Assembly (NCBI GenBank): GCA_030682375.1
Contig: JAUXOL010000022.1
Location: forward strand, 62,001-126,000
Direction: 5' to 3'
From: Gallionella sp.
Lineage (GTDB): Bacteria > Pseudomonadota > Gammaproteobacteria > Burkholderiales > Gallionellaceae
Length of the DNA stretch: 64,000 nucleotides
A model generated the notes under the pieces. The model worked only from the letters and a program-made list of their open reading frames with translations. It had not been told where the DNA came from and ran no database searches. Every line of letters starts with the position of its first letter. Position 1 is the stretch's first letter. The position numbers were made by a program, and so were the translations under genes. Below, in pieces: positions 7,812 through 16,087 of the stretch.

Positions 7812-9638
7812 TTATTCATTCTGCGAAAAAATAACTACCGTGTAGGGGCCGATACTTATTTTCCCTGAACAGGGTAACCCGTCTTTGCCCCCCTCGCTGG
7901 CTTCGACATCCGGGGCGGGATGGTTGGCGAAGTCGGGGGCGTAGCTGTAGGAGTCGCTATTCAACCGCGTTTTCCACAGACCGGCGCGCGGGAAGGCGAT
8001 GAGATAATCATCGCGACTTTGATTCATCAAGTTCACCACCACAACGACGCTATCTCTCGGCCCCTGTTGGTCCCAGCGATGAAACGCGATGATCTTGCAT
8101 CCGTCATCAAAGTGATAGAGATGAATGTTTTGGCCGCACAGTCCGCGTGTCACACCCGACAGGTTACGCCGCAGGGCGATCATGTCCCGGTACATGCTAA
8201 AAATGCCGTGTTCGTCATTCGCCCTAGACCAGTCTATCGGGTCCTTGTCCTGAAACCACCGGTCCTCCAGCAACTCTTGCCCTTCAAACAGCAGCGGAAT
8301 GCCGGGTGAAGTCAGCACCAGCGCACCTCCCAAGGTCGAGCGTTTTTTGGAAAACCAACTATCCACTTTCCCCGGCCAGATTTCCTCCGGCACCCGAGCC
8401 CGGCCATTGGCGACCTCGTCATGCGATTCGGTATAAATGATTCGCTGAAATGCGTCCGAATCATAGCGATGCTCGATCGCCTTACAGACCGCGCCCAAGT
8501 CGCGGGAGGCATCATCACGGACAATAACGGCCTCACGAACCGGGTGAACAAATTGGGCATCCCATTGCGCATTGAATCCAGCGCCGCCCGCTCCTACCCC
8601 TTTAGTAAGCCATGAACTATTTCTGAAGTGCTCCCCTATGCTGATTTTTCCCGGAAATAGCCGCTGAATTTCCGTATTGATCCATTGCATCAAGCTCCAG
8701 CCTTCGGGGATTTCGTTGGATGGGTCGCTACCGTTGCCGTCTATGCTTTCGATATAGATAGTCATGTCCCAACGCAAGCCATCGACATGATATTCATCGA
8801 ACCACATCATGGCGTTATTTCGCAGATACTGGCGCACCTCACCCCGCCCATAATCGGGGCGAGTCTCGCCCCATGGAGTTTGCGCACGGCGATCATTGTA
8901 AAAATAAATTCCGCCTTTTCCGTTTTCGCTCCAACCGTCAAACTGCCACAAATCAAGATCGGACGGGCCGAAGTGGTTGTAAACGACATCGACGATCACC
9001 GCCATGCCATGCTCGTGCGCCGCCTTTACAAACAGTTTAAAAGCATCGGGGCCGCCGTAAATACTCTCGATGGCAAAGGGATGCGATGGATTGTAGCCCC
9101 ATGAAAAATCTCCCGGAAACTCCATGACCGGCATCACTTCAATGGCGTTGATACCCAGATCTTGCAGGTAAGGGAATTTTTCAACGGCACTCGCGAAAGT
9201 GCCCGGATGCCCCGCTTCTGTTACGTTGAAAGTGCCGACATGCATCTCGTAAATCACCAACTCATTCCCCGAAGCCATCGTAAATTGGTCGTCGCCCCAA
9301 TCGAACGCTTTAGCATCGTAGATAACAGCGTTACCCACCGAGTTCGTCACTTTTCGGGCATAAGGGTCGATCCGGGAAAAAGGCGGGAGCTGCCAGTCGG
9401 CGGGGGGGTGAATCATGTACAGGTACTTATCGCCTGCCTTTGCGCCGGGCACCTCAACCGACCAGCACCCGTCCTGCTCGCGGGTGAGCAGAATTGAGGT
9501 TTTATTCCAGCCATTGAAGCTGCCGGTCAAGTAAACTTTTTCTGCATGGGGAGCCCAAACTCGAAAACTGGTCCCCTTTGCATCAGGCATCGCGCCCATG
9601 CCCGGTTGATTCGTCACAGCATTGGTTTCATCCGTCAT
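7812..9638 (-). CDS. GH13 family 1,4-alpha-glucan branching-enzyme-like protein
   Basis: This is a cytoplasmic alpha-glucan-active enzyme of glycoside hydrolase family 13, closest by pattern to branching enzymes. The 608-residue protein starts with a CBM48/E-set domain (residues 20-110: FRVWAPHAEKVYLTGSFNGWN), then the catalytic barrel with DVVYNHFGP (region I), DGLRWDMT (nucleophile Asp), SIGEHF (acid/base Glu) and YTESHDE (third Asp), and ends with a beta domain. At about 610 residues it is shorter than classical GlgB (about 730). Region II reads RWD rather than the usual RVD. The ATG at 9638 is preceded by GGGAG; a GTG two codons earlier is less likely. No glycogen genes flank it, so branching and hydrolysis are both possible. 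Confidence 0.8.
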   Translation of the reverse strand: MTDETNAVTNQPGMGAMPDAKGTSFRVWAPHAEKVYLTGSFNGWNKTSILLTREQDGCWSVEVPGAKAGDKYLYMIHPPADWQLPPFSRIDPYARKVTNSVGNAVIYDAKAFDWGDDQFTMASGNELVIYEMHVGTFNVTEAGHPGTFASAVEKFPYLQDLGINAIEVMPVMEFPGDFSWGYNPSHPFAIESIYGGPDAFKLFVKAAHEHGMAVIVDVVYNHFGPSDLDLWQFDGWSENGKGGIYFYNDRRAQTPWGETRPDYGRGEVRQYLRNNAMMWFDEYHVDGLRWDMTIYIESIDGNGSDPSNEIPEGWSLMQWINTEIQRLFPGKISIGEHFRNSSWLTKGVGAGGAGFNAQWDAQFVHPVREAVIVRDDASRDLGAVCKAIEHRYDSDAFQRIIYTESHDEVANGRARVPEEIWPGKVDSWFSKKRSTLGGALVLTSPGIPLLFEGQELLEDRWFQDKDPIDWSRANDEHGIFSMYRDMIALRRNLSGVTRGLCGQNIHLYHFDDGCKIIAFHRWDQQGPRDSVVVVVNLMNQSRDDYLIAFPRAGLWKTRLNSDSYSYAPDFANHPAPDVEASEGGKDGLPCSGKISIGPYTVVIFSQNE

Positions 9639-9853
9639 TTTCACTCCCGCTTTGTAGCCCGCGAATGGGGAGCTCTAGGCTGAAGGTAAACTTGCCATCG
9701 GTCTGTACGGCAAACCGCCCTGAACCCCACTTTCCCATTCAAATCTGGGACACCCACCGACACTCTGAGCCCCTTGTCATTCATGGCCTTCAACGAAGGC
9801 TCCTTGGAGCTGACAGAAATGGTATTAAGGTTAGAAATACCGGATCGCGGTGA

Positions 9854-10783
9854 CTACGCGTCGGCGATGCAATAGCCGTTCTTGCCTTTGCGCTTGGCCT
9901 CATGCAAAGCCAAATCGGCACACTTCAACAGACTCTTGGCTTCCTTGCCATGCGTGGGGTAGATGCCGATGCCCGCGCTGATAGTTATGTTTACGCTGTG
10001 CCCTTGAATGTCATAGGGCTGCGACACCGCATGCATCACCTTGGATGCCGGCTTGTCCGCGCCCTCGGCATGACTTAACTCCCACAACAGGATCACGAAC
10101 TCATCGCCGCCCATGCGCGCCACGGTATCCTCCTGACGCACCGAAGCCGACATACGCTCGGCGACCATTTTCAGCAGCGCATCGCCCGCATCGTGCCCCA
10201 AGGTATCGTTCACCTGCTTGAATCCGTCCAGATCGAGATAGATTACCGCCATCAATCCGCGGCTCCTGTGCGCATGGGCGATGGCCGACGAGAACCGGTC
10301 CATCAACAGCCTTCGGTTCGGCAATCCGGTCAGCGCGTCGTGCAACGCTAGGGACGCCAACACCTTGTTGGCTTCCACGAGCTCGCTATACAGCAAGCGT
10401 ACTTCCAGCATGTTGTGGACGCGCGCCAGCACATCCGCCAGTTCGAATGGCTTGCTGATGAAATCCTTGGCGCCTGCTTTCAGTGCGCGCAGCTTGTAGT
10501 CCTGCTCGGCAGTGATCACTAGCACGGGTAGATAACCATGCGGTTCGATCTTCTGCAGGCCTTCCAGCACCTGAAACCCGTCCATGTCGGGCATATGTAG
10601 AGAAAGCAGGATCAGGTCGTATCGGTGTGTGCGGTGAAGTTCGCAGGCCTCTGCCGGATTCGTCGTGGACGAGACGGCGTCATAGCCGGCACCGCGCAGT
10701 ATCTGATCGAGCAGATCGACATTGGCTTCCAGCTCATCGACGATCAGAATTTTGCCGTGAAGGATGTTGGCCGGATCTTTCAT
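9854..10783 (-). CDS. Receiver-GGDEF diguanylate cyclase with degenerate receiver
   Basis: This 309-residue protein should make cyclic di-GMP. A receiver domain covers residues 8-125 and a GGDEF domain residues 145-305 (DALTGLPNRRLL; active site MGGDEF). The inhibitory I-site RQED lies five residues before GGDEF. The receiver lacks the normal phosphoacceptor: LILLSLHMPDMDG has Ser where the paralogues have Asp (LLDL). The acidic pocket reads IVDE rather than IVDD, while the conserved Lys (ISKP) is kept. It may therefore be controlled by dimerisation or a partner rather than by phosphorylation. The ATG at 10783 has GGGGA upstream and lies 21 bases after the HD-GYP gene; a GTG at 10798 is an alternative. 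Confidence 0.9.
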   Translation of the reverse strand: MKDPANILHGKILIVDELEANVDLLDQILRGAGYDAVSSTTNPAEACELHRTHRYDLILLSLHMPDMDGFQVLEGLQKIEPHGYLPVLVITAEQDYKLRALKAGAKDFISKPFELADVLARVHNMLEVRLLYSELVEANKVLASLALHDALTGLPNRRLLMDRFSSAIAHAHRSRGLMAVIYLDLDGFKQVNDTLGHDAGDALLKMVAERMSASVRQEDTVARMGGDEFVILLWELSHAEGADKPASKVMHAVSQPYDIQGHSVNITISAGIGIYPTHGKEAKSLLKCADLALHEAKRKGKNGYCIADA

Positions 10784-10804
10784 CTGAAGATTCCCCACCG
10801 CAGT

Positions 10805-11869
10805 TTATGTCGAGTACTCATCGAAGATATTGCAGAACATCGGGTGATTTTGCTCGAACGCGGCCAAAACGACCGGATCGAAATGTTCCGGACGGGTTCG
10901 TCCGTCGCCCTGGGTAATGATGCGCACGGCCGTCGGATGATCGAAGGCGGGTTTGTAGGGGCGCTTGCTCCGCAGCGCATCGTAGATATCGCAGATATTC
11001 ATGATGCGCGCAGACAGCGGAATAGCCTCGCCCTGCTTGCCGTTCGGATACCCTCCGCCATCCCAGCGCTCGTGGTGATTAAGCGCGATCTCCGCACCCA
11101 TGGTCAAATAGGGCGACTTGCTGTTGCCGAGAATTTCCGCGCCCATCGCGGCGTGTTTCTTCATGATCTCCCACTCGTCCGGCGTAAAGCCGCCCGGCTT
11201 GAGCAGGATATGGTCCGGCGTTCCGATCTTTCCGATATCGTGCATCGGGCTGGCAAAAAATATCCTGTCGATGAATACCTTATCCATACCCAGCATCCCT
11301 GCAAGTTCCCGGCTGTAATAACTGATGCGCTTCACGTGCGCGCCGGTGTCCTCATCCTTGTGCTCCGCCGCGCGCGTCATCGCGAATATGGTTTCCAGAT
11401 AATTTTGCTGCAGCTCGGCCGTCCTTTCGCTGACGCGCTGTTCCAGCACCTCGTTGTAAACGTGCAACTCCTTGTGCAACAGCCTCACCTCCAGCATGTT
11501 ATGTACGCGCGCCAGCACCTCGGCGAGCTCGAACGGCTTGCTGATGAAGTCTTTCGCTCCCGCTTCCAGCGCGCGCAGCTTGTGTTCCGGCTGGGCGGTG
11601 ATCACGATGACGGGAAGATAGTCTCCCGTTTCGATTTCCTTCAGACCTTCCATCACCTGGAACCCGTCCATGCCCGGCATTTGCAGGTCGAGCAGAATCA
11701 GGTCATAGCGGTTCTTGCGGTGCAGATCGCAAACCTTTCGCGAGTCCGTCTCCGATGTAACGGCGCCATATCCCGCAACATGCAGCATGCGATCAAGCAG
11801 ACGGACATTGGCTTCCATATCGTCGACGATCAGGATGCCTGCATTGAATATCGAGGATGGATCAAGCAT
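10805..11869 (-). CDS. Receiver-HD-GYP cyclic di-GMP phosphodiesterase
   Basis: This 354-residue protein pairs a receiver (residues 8-125, phosphoacceptor in LILLDLQMPGMDG) with an HD-GYP domain that hydrolyses cyclic di-GMP. The catalytic motifs are intact: MHDIGKIGTPDHILLKPG for the HD metal site and HHERWDGGGYPNG for the GYP loop. A short coiled coil (LEQRVSERTAELQQNYLE) joins the two domains. The ATG at 11869 overlaps the stop of the preceding receiver gene and has a GGGGGG ribosome site; a start at 11926 would lie inside that gene. It sits directly before the diguanylate cyclase gene, so synthesis and breakdown of cyclic di-GMP are encoded side by side. Confidence 0.92.
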   Translation of the reverse strand: MLDPSSIFNAGILIVDDMEANVRLLDRMLHVAGYGAVTSETDSRKVCDLHRKNRYDLILLDLQMPGMDGFQVMEGLKEIETGDYLPVIVITAQPEHKLRALEAGAKDFISKPFELAEVLARVHNMLEVRLLHKELHVYNEVLEQRVSERTAELQQNYLETIFAMTRAAEHKDEDTGAHVKRISYYSRELAGMLGMDKVFIDRIFFASPMHDIGKIGTPDHILLKPGGFTPDEWEIMKKHAAMGAEILGNSKSPYLTMGAEIALNHHERWDGGGYPNGKQGEAIPLSARIMNICDIYDALRSKRPYKPAFDHPTAVRIITQGDGRTRPEHFDPVVLAAFEQNHPMFCNIFDEYST

Positions 11870-12410
11870 GGGAAGATCCCCCCTCGATTGCAGACCGGAC
11901 GTCGCAAGTTCCGTCGGTCTCGTCATGATGCCGAAGCATCAGGTTTCGGCCCGCCGCCGTTTCCCTAATCTTCTCTTCCAGCGATTTGATATAGCCCTGC
12001 ATTTCGAGGAGGAACATTCGGGCTTCCAGCATGTTGTGTATACGCGCCAGCAGCTCCGGCAAATCGAACGGCTTGCTGATGAAGTCCCGTGCGCCGGCCT
12101 GGAGCGCCTTCAATTTGTACTCCGGATGAGCGGTAATCGCGATGACCGGCAGAAGCCCGCCAGCCTCGATCTCCTTGAGCCTCTCCATCACCTGGAATCC
12201 GGAGAAATTCAAGCGCGGCATCTCGAGATCGAGCAGGATCAGATCGTAGCGATGCTTGCTATGCAGGTCGCAAGCCTTGTTCGAGTCGGTGGTGGACGAG
12301 ATGGAAACATAGCCGGCATCGCGCAGCATGGCGTCAAGCAAAGAAATATTGGCTACGCGATCATCCACAATCAGGATTTTCGCGTGCAGAATGTCGGTTG
12401 GACTGATCAT
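11862..12410 (-). CDS. Stand-alone receiver protein with short coiled-coil tail
   Basis: This 182-residue protein is a single response-regulator receiver (residues 8-128) followed by a helical tail (EMQGYIKSLEEKIRETAAG) and a charged C-terminus; no output domain is visible. The phosphoacceptor Asp (LILLDLEMP) and the Lys (ISKP) are present. The loop after the Asp reads MPRLNFSGFQ instead of MPGMDGFQ, a two-residue insertion in an otherwise rigid region. Its ATG overlaps the stop of the four-PAS kinase gene, so it is a natural phosphorylation partner for that kinase. It could act as a phosphate sink or as an adaptor for the two downstream effectors. Confidence 0.85.
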   Translation of the reverse strand: MISPTDILHAKILIVDDRVANISLLDAMLRDAGYVSISSTTDSNKACDLHSKHRYDLILLDLEMPRLNFSGFQVMERLKEIEAGGLLPVIAITAHPEYKLKALQAGARDFISKPFDLPELLARIHNMLEARMFLLEMQGYIKSLEEKIRETAAGRNLMLRHHDETDGTCDVRSAIEGGSSHA

Positions 12411-15400
12411 GACGATTGCTCCTGTGTAGCCTTGTCCGACAAGCGATTCACAGATCCCAGCGTCGCATTCAACGCCTCCATGAACTCATCGACCTTGATC
12501 GGCTTGGTGATATATCGAAAGAAACCCGCCTTCAGCCCACGCTCTATATCGCGGGGCATCGCATTGGCACTGATGGCAATAACGGGAATGTGCGCGGTGA
12601 TCGGGTCTTCATGCAGTATCTTCATCGCATCGAAGCCGCTGATGCCGGGCAGATTGATATCCATCAGAATCACATCCGGCTGTGCTGTGCGCGCAATCTC
12701 GATGCCGTCATTTCCGTTCACGGCAGTCCGCAGACTCAGGTCGGGATGGCGCGCGATGATCTGTTCCACCAACCTCATGTTCGCCGGATTGTCTTCCACG
12801 TAAAGCAGGGTATGCGGGCGCACTTCGCGAGGCAGACTGAATTGAGTCGGCCCTGTTCCCTCCTCGCCCCCAACGAGTAGCGGCTCACCGACCGACATTA
12901 ACTCGAACCAGAAAACGCTTCCCGCCCCGACGACGCTCGCCACACCGATGGCTCCGCCCATCAGTTCGACCAAACGCTTCGCTACCACGAGGCCGATGCC
13001 GGTTCCCTCCTCGCTTCCCGCCTCTTGTCCGAGACGATTGAAAGGCTGGAACAGCTGCTGCAACTGCTCCGAAGGCAATCCGGCACCGCTGTCCTTGATG
13101 CTGATGCGTGTGCGTCCGGGTGCGCTCTCGCCGCAAGTCACCTCCACCGTTCCCTGCTTGACGTTGTATTTGATCGCATTGGACAGCAGGTTGATCAGCA
13201 CCTGTTTCAGCCGGGTTCTATCGGCACGAACGAACATGGGGATATCGAACTCCGGGAAGGTCAGCGTGATGCCGCGCTGTTGTGCCTGAGGTTCGATCAT
13301 GGACTGGCACTCGAGCAGGACTTCGGCCAGCGACACCGGCTCTTCCGACAAGGGAACCTGCCTGGATTCGACCTTGGCGAGATCGAGAATTTCGTTGATC
13401 AGCTTCAGCAGGTGCCATCCGGCCTGGAGTATCTGGGCGACGCCTTCCTTTTGAGACGGCGTTGGCGGCGGAGTGTCGGACTCCATCAGCTGAGCGAACC
13501 CCAGTATGGCATTCAGCGGACTGCGCAACTCGTGACTCATGCTGGACAGGAAATCCGATTTGGCGAGATTGGCTTTTTCCGCCACCGACTTGGCATTCTC
13601 CAGCTCGGCATTTTTTTCCTCCAGCACCTGATCCAGCAATTTGCGTTCGGAGACATCGCGCGCGGCGGCGAATACGCCCTGCAGCCGCCTGTCCCTGTCG
13701 TAAAGACTGGTCGCATTGAAGGACACCACCGTTTCCTTGCCGTCGCGAGCGCGCGCAGTGAGTTCATAATTGGTCAACTTCTTGCCGCTCAGCACCAATT
13801 CGATGCTTTTCTCGGCTCGTTCCGGATCGGTGAAATAATTCTTGAACGGCGCACCGATCAACTCGTCTCGCGTACATCCGGTGAGTGCCTCCATCTGTTT
13901 GTTGACGTCGTTGATGATGCCGGACAGGTCGGTGGTCATCAGCGCATCGATATTGGACTCGAACAATGAGCGCGTATAGAACTGATGATCGCGCAGGCGC
14001 TGGCTGAGCTGTTTCTGCTCCGCCTCTATCTGCTTGCGCGCGGTGTTGTCGGTGCCGATCAACAAATAGCCGATGATGTCGTTTTGCGCATCGCGCAGGG
14101 CAGTGACCGACACCACCGCGGGGAATCGGCTGCCGTCCTTGCGGATGTAAGTCAGCTCGTAGATATCCTCGATGCCGCGCGATGCCTTGAACACCAAGGC
14201 ATCGAATCCAGGCGTGATCGGCGTGCCGAGTTCTGCGCTCAAGGCTTCGGCACGCGCGATCACTTCCTGCGGATCGGAGATGTCCGCCGGGGTGATCTTG
14301 TTCATCACGTCGGCGGCCGTGTAGCCCAGCATGCGCTCCGCGCCAACATTGAAAATCTGGATCACGCCTTGGGCATCCGTGGCGATACTGGAAAAGTTGG
14401 CACTATTGAAGATCGCGCTCTGCAATGCGCCGGCCTTGAGCAACGCCTCCTCCGCCTGCTTGCGCGCGGTGTTGTCGGTGCCGATCAGCAGGTAACCGAT
14501 GATCGCATCCTGATCGTCGCGCAGCGCCGTCACCGAAAGAACGACCGGAATGCGACTGCCATCCTTGCGTATGGATGTCAGCTCATAGATATCCTCGATC
14601 CCGCGCTCCGCCTTGAACACCAGCGCCTCGAAACCCGGCGTGATCGTCGTGCCGAATTCGCTGCTCAACGCCTCGGCACGGGCAATCAATTCCTGCGGAT
14701 CGGAAATGTCCGCCGGGGTGATCTTGTTCATCACATCGGCGGCCGTGTAGCCCAGCATGCGCTCCGCACCGACGTTGAAAATCTGGATCACACCCTGTGC
14801 ATCCGTGGCGATACTGGAGAAATTCGCGCTGTTGAAAATCGCTTTCTGCAATGCACCCGCCTTGAGCAGCGCCTCTTCCGCCTGCTTGCGCGCGCTGTTA
14901 TCGGTGCCGATCAGCAGATAGCCGATGATCGCATCCTGATCGTCGCGCAGCGCCGTCACAGACACGACGGCCGGGAACCGGCTGCCGTCCTTGCGGATAT
15001 AGGTCAGCTCGTAAATATCCTCGATGCCGCGCGACGCCTTGAACACCAGTGCGTCGAAACCCGGCGTGATGGGTGTACCGAGTTCGATGCTGAGCTCCTT
15101 GGCGCGCGCGATCACTTCTTGCGGGTCCGAGATGTCCGCCGGGGTGACCTTGTTCATCACATCGGCGGCCGCGTAGCCCAACATGCGCTCCGCACCGACG
15201 TTGAAAATCTGGATAACCCCTTTGGCATCCGTGGCGATACTGGAAAAATTGGCGCTGTTGAAAATGGCGCTTTGCAAAGCCCCAGCTTTCAGCAGCTCCT
15301 CTTCCGCCTGTTTGCGCGCGCTATTGTCGGTGCCGATCAACAAGTAACCGATAATTGCATCTTGATCATCGCGCAGCGCCGTCACCGACACGACGGCCGG

Positions 15401-15820
15401 AAAGCGGCTTCCGTCCTTGCGGATATAGGTCAGCTCATAGATGTCCTCGATGCCGCGCGACGCCTTGAATACCAAGGCATCGAAACCCGGCGTAATCTCC
15501 GTACCGAGTTCGACGCTGAGCGCCTTGGCACGCGCAATCACTTCCTGGGGGTCCGAGATTTCGGCCGGGGTAATCTGATTGATCACTTCGGCGGCGGCAT
15601 AACCCAGCATACGCTCCGCACCTACGTTGAAGATCTGGATTACGCCGTTCGCATCGGTGGCGATACTGGAGAAATTCGCGCTATTGAAGATCGCGGCCTG
15701 CAGCGCATCGGCTTTAAGCAAGGTTTCCTGACGCCGGGTTTCGGTGCTATCCCCTACCCGCACTACGGCTGAACCGTTAACGGCAGGGGCAGGGGCAGGG
15801 GCAGGGGTAGGATTGTCCAT
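12407..15820 (-). CDS. Hybrid histidine kinase with four tandem PAS repeats
   Basis: This 1137-residue soluble sensor kinase has no membrane segment. A Pro/Ala-rich start (residues 1-20) leads to four nearly identical 142-residue PAS-PAC units (about 34-601), a fifth divergent PAS domain (about 615-725), a HisKA domain (SSMSHELRSPLN, His near residue 763), an ATPase domain (NLLSNAIKYN, DSGAGLP, GTGIGLVVAKRL) and a C-terminal receiver (DVILMDINLPGISGFD). The final Lys motif is TKPIK. It is the first gene of a four-gene unit whose other members are all receiver proteins, joined by ATGA overlaps. The ligand of the PAS repeats is not evident. A Crp-type palindrome lies 112 bases upstream. Confidence 0.92.
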   Translation of the reverse strand: MDNPTPAPAPAPAVNGSAVVRVGDSTETRRQETLLKADALQAAIFNSANFSSIATDANGVIQIFNVGAERMLGYAAAEVINQITPAEISDPQEVIARAKALSVELGTEITPGFDALVFKASRGIEDIYELTYIRKDGSRFPAVVSVTALRDDQDAIIGYLLIGTDNSARKQAEEELLKAGALQSAIFNSANFSSIATDAKGVIQIFNVGAERMLGYAAADVMNKVTPADISDPQEVIARAKELSIELGTPITPGFDALVFKASRGIEDIYELTYIRKDGSRFPAVVSVTALRDDQDAIIGYLLIGTDNSARKQAEEALLKAGALQKAIFNSANFSSIATDAQGVIQIFNVGAERMLGYTAADVMNKITPADISDPQELIARAEALSSEFGTTITPGFEALVFKAERGIEDIYELTSIRKDGSRIPVVLSVTALRDDQDAIIGYLLIGTDNTARKQAEEALLKAGALQSAIFNSANFSSIATDAQGVIQIFNVGAERMLGYTAADVMNKITPADISDPQEVIARAEALSAELGTPITPGFDALVFKASRGIEDIYELTYIRKDGSRFPAVVSVTALRDAQNDIIGYLLIGTDNTARKQIEAEQKQLSQRLRDHQFYTRSLFESNIDALMTTDLSGIINDVNKQMEALTGCTRDELIGAPFKNYFTDPERAEKSIELVLSGKKLTNYELTARARDGKETVVSFNATSLYDRDRRLQGVFAAARDVSERKLLDQVLEEKNAELENAKSVAEKANLAKSDFLSSMSHELRSPLNAILGFAQLMESDTPPPTPSQKEGVAQILQAGWHLLKLINEILDLAKVESRQVPLSEEPVSLAEVLLECQSMIEPQAQQRGITLTFPEFDIPMFVRADRTRLKQVLINLLSNAIKYNVKQGTVEVTCGESAPGRTRISIKDSGAGLPSEQLQQLFQPFNRLGQEAGSEEGTGIGLVVAKRLVELMGGAIGVASVVGAGSVFWFELMSVGEPLLVGGEEGTGPTQFSLPREVRPHTLLYVEDNPANMRLVEQIIARHPDLSLRTAVNGNDGIEIARTAQPDVILMDINLPGISGFDAMKILHEDPITAHIPVIAISANAMPRDIERGLKAGFFRYITKPIKVDEFMEALNATLGSVNRLSDKATQEQSS
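14018..15721 (-). repeat. Four tandem 426-bp PAS-coding repeats
   Basis: Within the kinase gene, a 426-bp unit encoding a 142-residue PAS-PAC domain is present four times in tandem. Recurring landmarks include IFNSANFSSIATDA, VIQIFNVGAERMLGY and GYLLIGTDN. The units differ at only a small number of amino-acid positions, and long stretches of DNA are identical, which points to recent duplication or ongoing gene conversion. Confidence 0.92.
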
Positions 15821-15931
15821 GACTTAAACCTTTGCTCAAATTACCCGAATGCGAATTGCAAGGCGGTCGCAACCCCATGTACAGGGCATTTTCAGCGTAG
15901 AGCCATCCTAGTGAGCGGCCTTCCGTTTATC

Positions 15932-15947
15932 CGTACGCCATCGCACA
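15932..15947. promoter_or_regulatory. Crp-type palindrome upstream of the four-PAS kinase
   Basis: The sequence CGTACG-CCAT-CGCACA matches the recurrent TGTnCG-N4-CGnACA pattern except for the first base of the left half. It lies 112 bases upstream of the kinase start in the 267-base gap that separates the two halves of the signalling cluster. Confidence 0.4.
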
Positions 15948-16053
15948 TAACCATGCCACCGCCGGGAATGACCGGGATGAGGCATGAGGCTAAAGCGGAA
16001 GAATTTATGCGGGGAGAGAGGGGACTGCGTGGACAGATTAGTTCTGTAGTGCT

Positions 16054-16082
16054 GTTGGTCGGGTTAGCGTAACCCGACCAAC
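16054..16082 (-). terminator. Hairpin after the receiver-PAS gene
   Basis: GTTGGTCGGGTTA and its exact complement form a 13-bp stem with a GCG loop, starting five bases after the stop of the receiver-PAS gene. No T-run follows on the minus strand. GGTCGGGTTA...TAACCCGACC hairpins also occur as dispersed intergenic repeats in many proteobacteria, so it may be a repeat that serves as a transcript end. Confidence 0.55.
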
Positions 16083-16087
16083 GAAGA

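Noticed and set aside
9650-9720. A possible Crp-type palindrome (TGTACGGCAA) upstream of the GH13 gene
   Set aside because: Only the left half matches; the right half reads ACCGCC instead of CGnACA.
9645-9853. A 47-codon minus-strand frame and a 91-codon plus-strand frame between the GH13 and GGDEF genes
   Set aside because: Neither shows a known motif or a convincing ribosome site, and the plus frame overlaps the start of the GH13 gene.
14018-15721. Regular direct repeats that might suggest a CRISPR array
   Set aside because: The 426-bp units are coding, in frame and encode PAS domains; there are no short repeats with unique spacers anywhere in the window.
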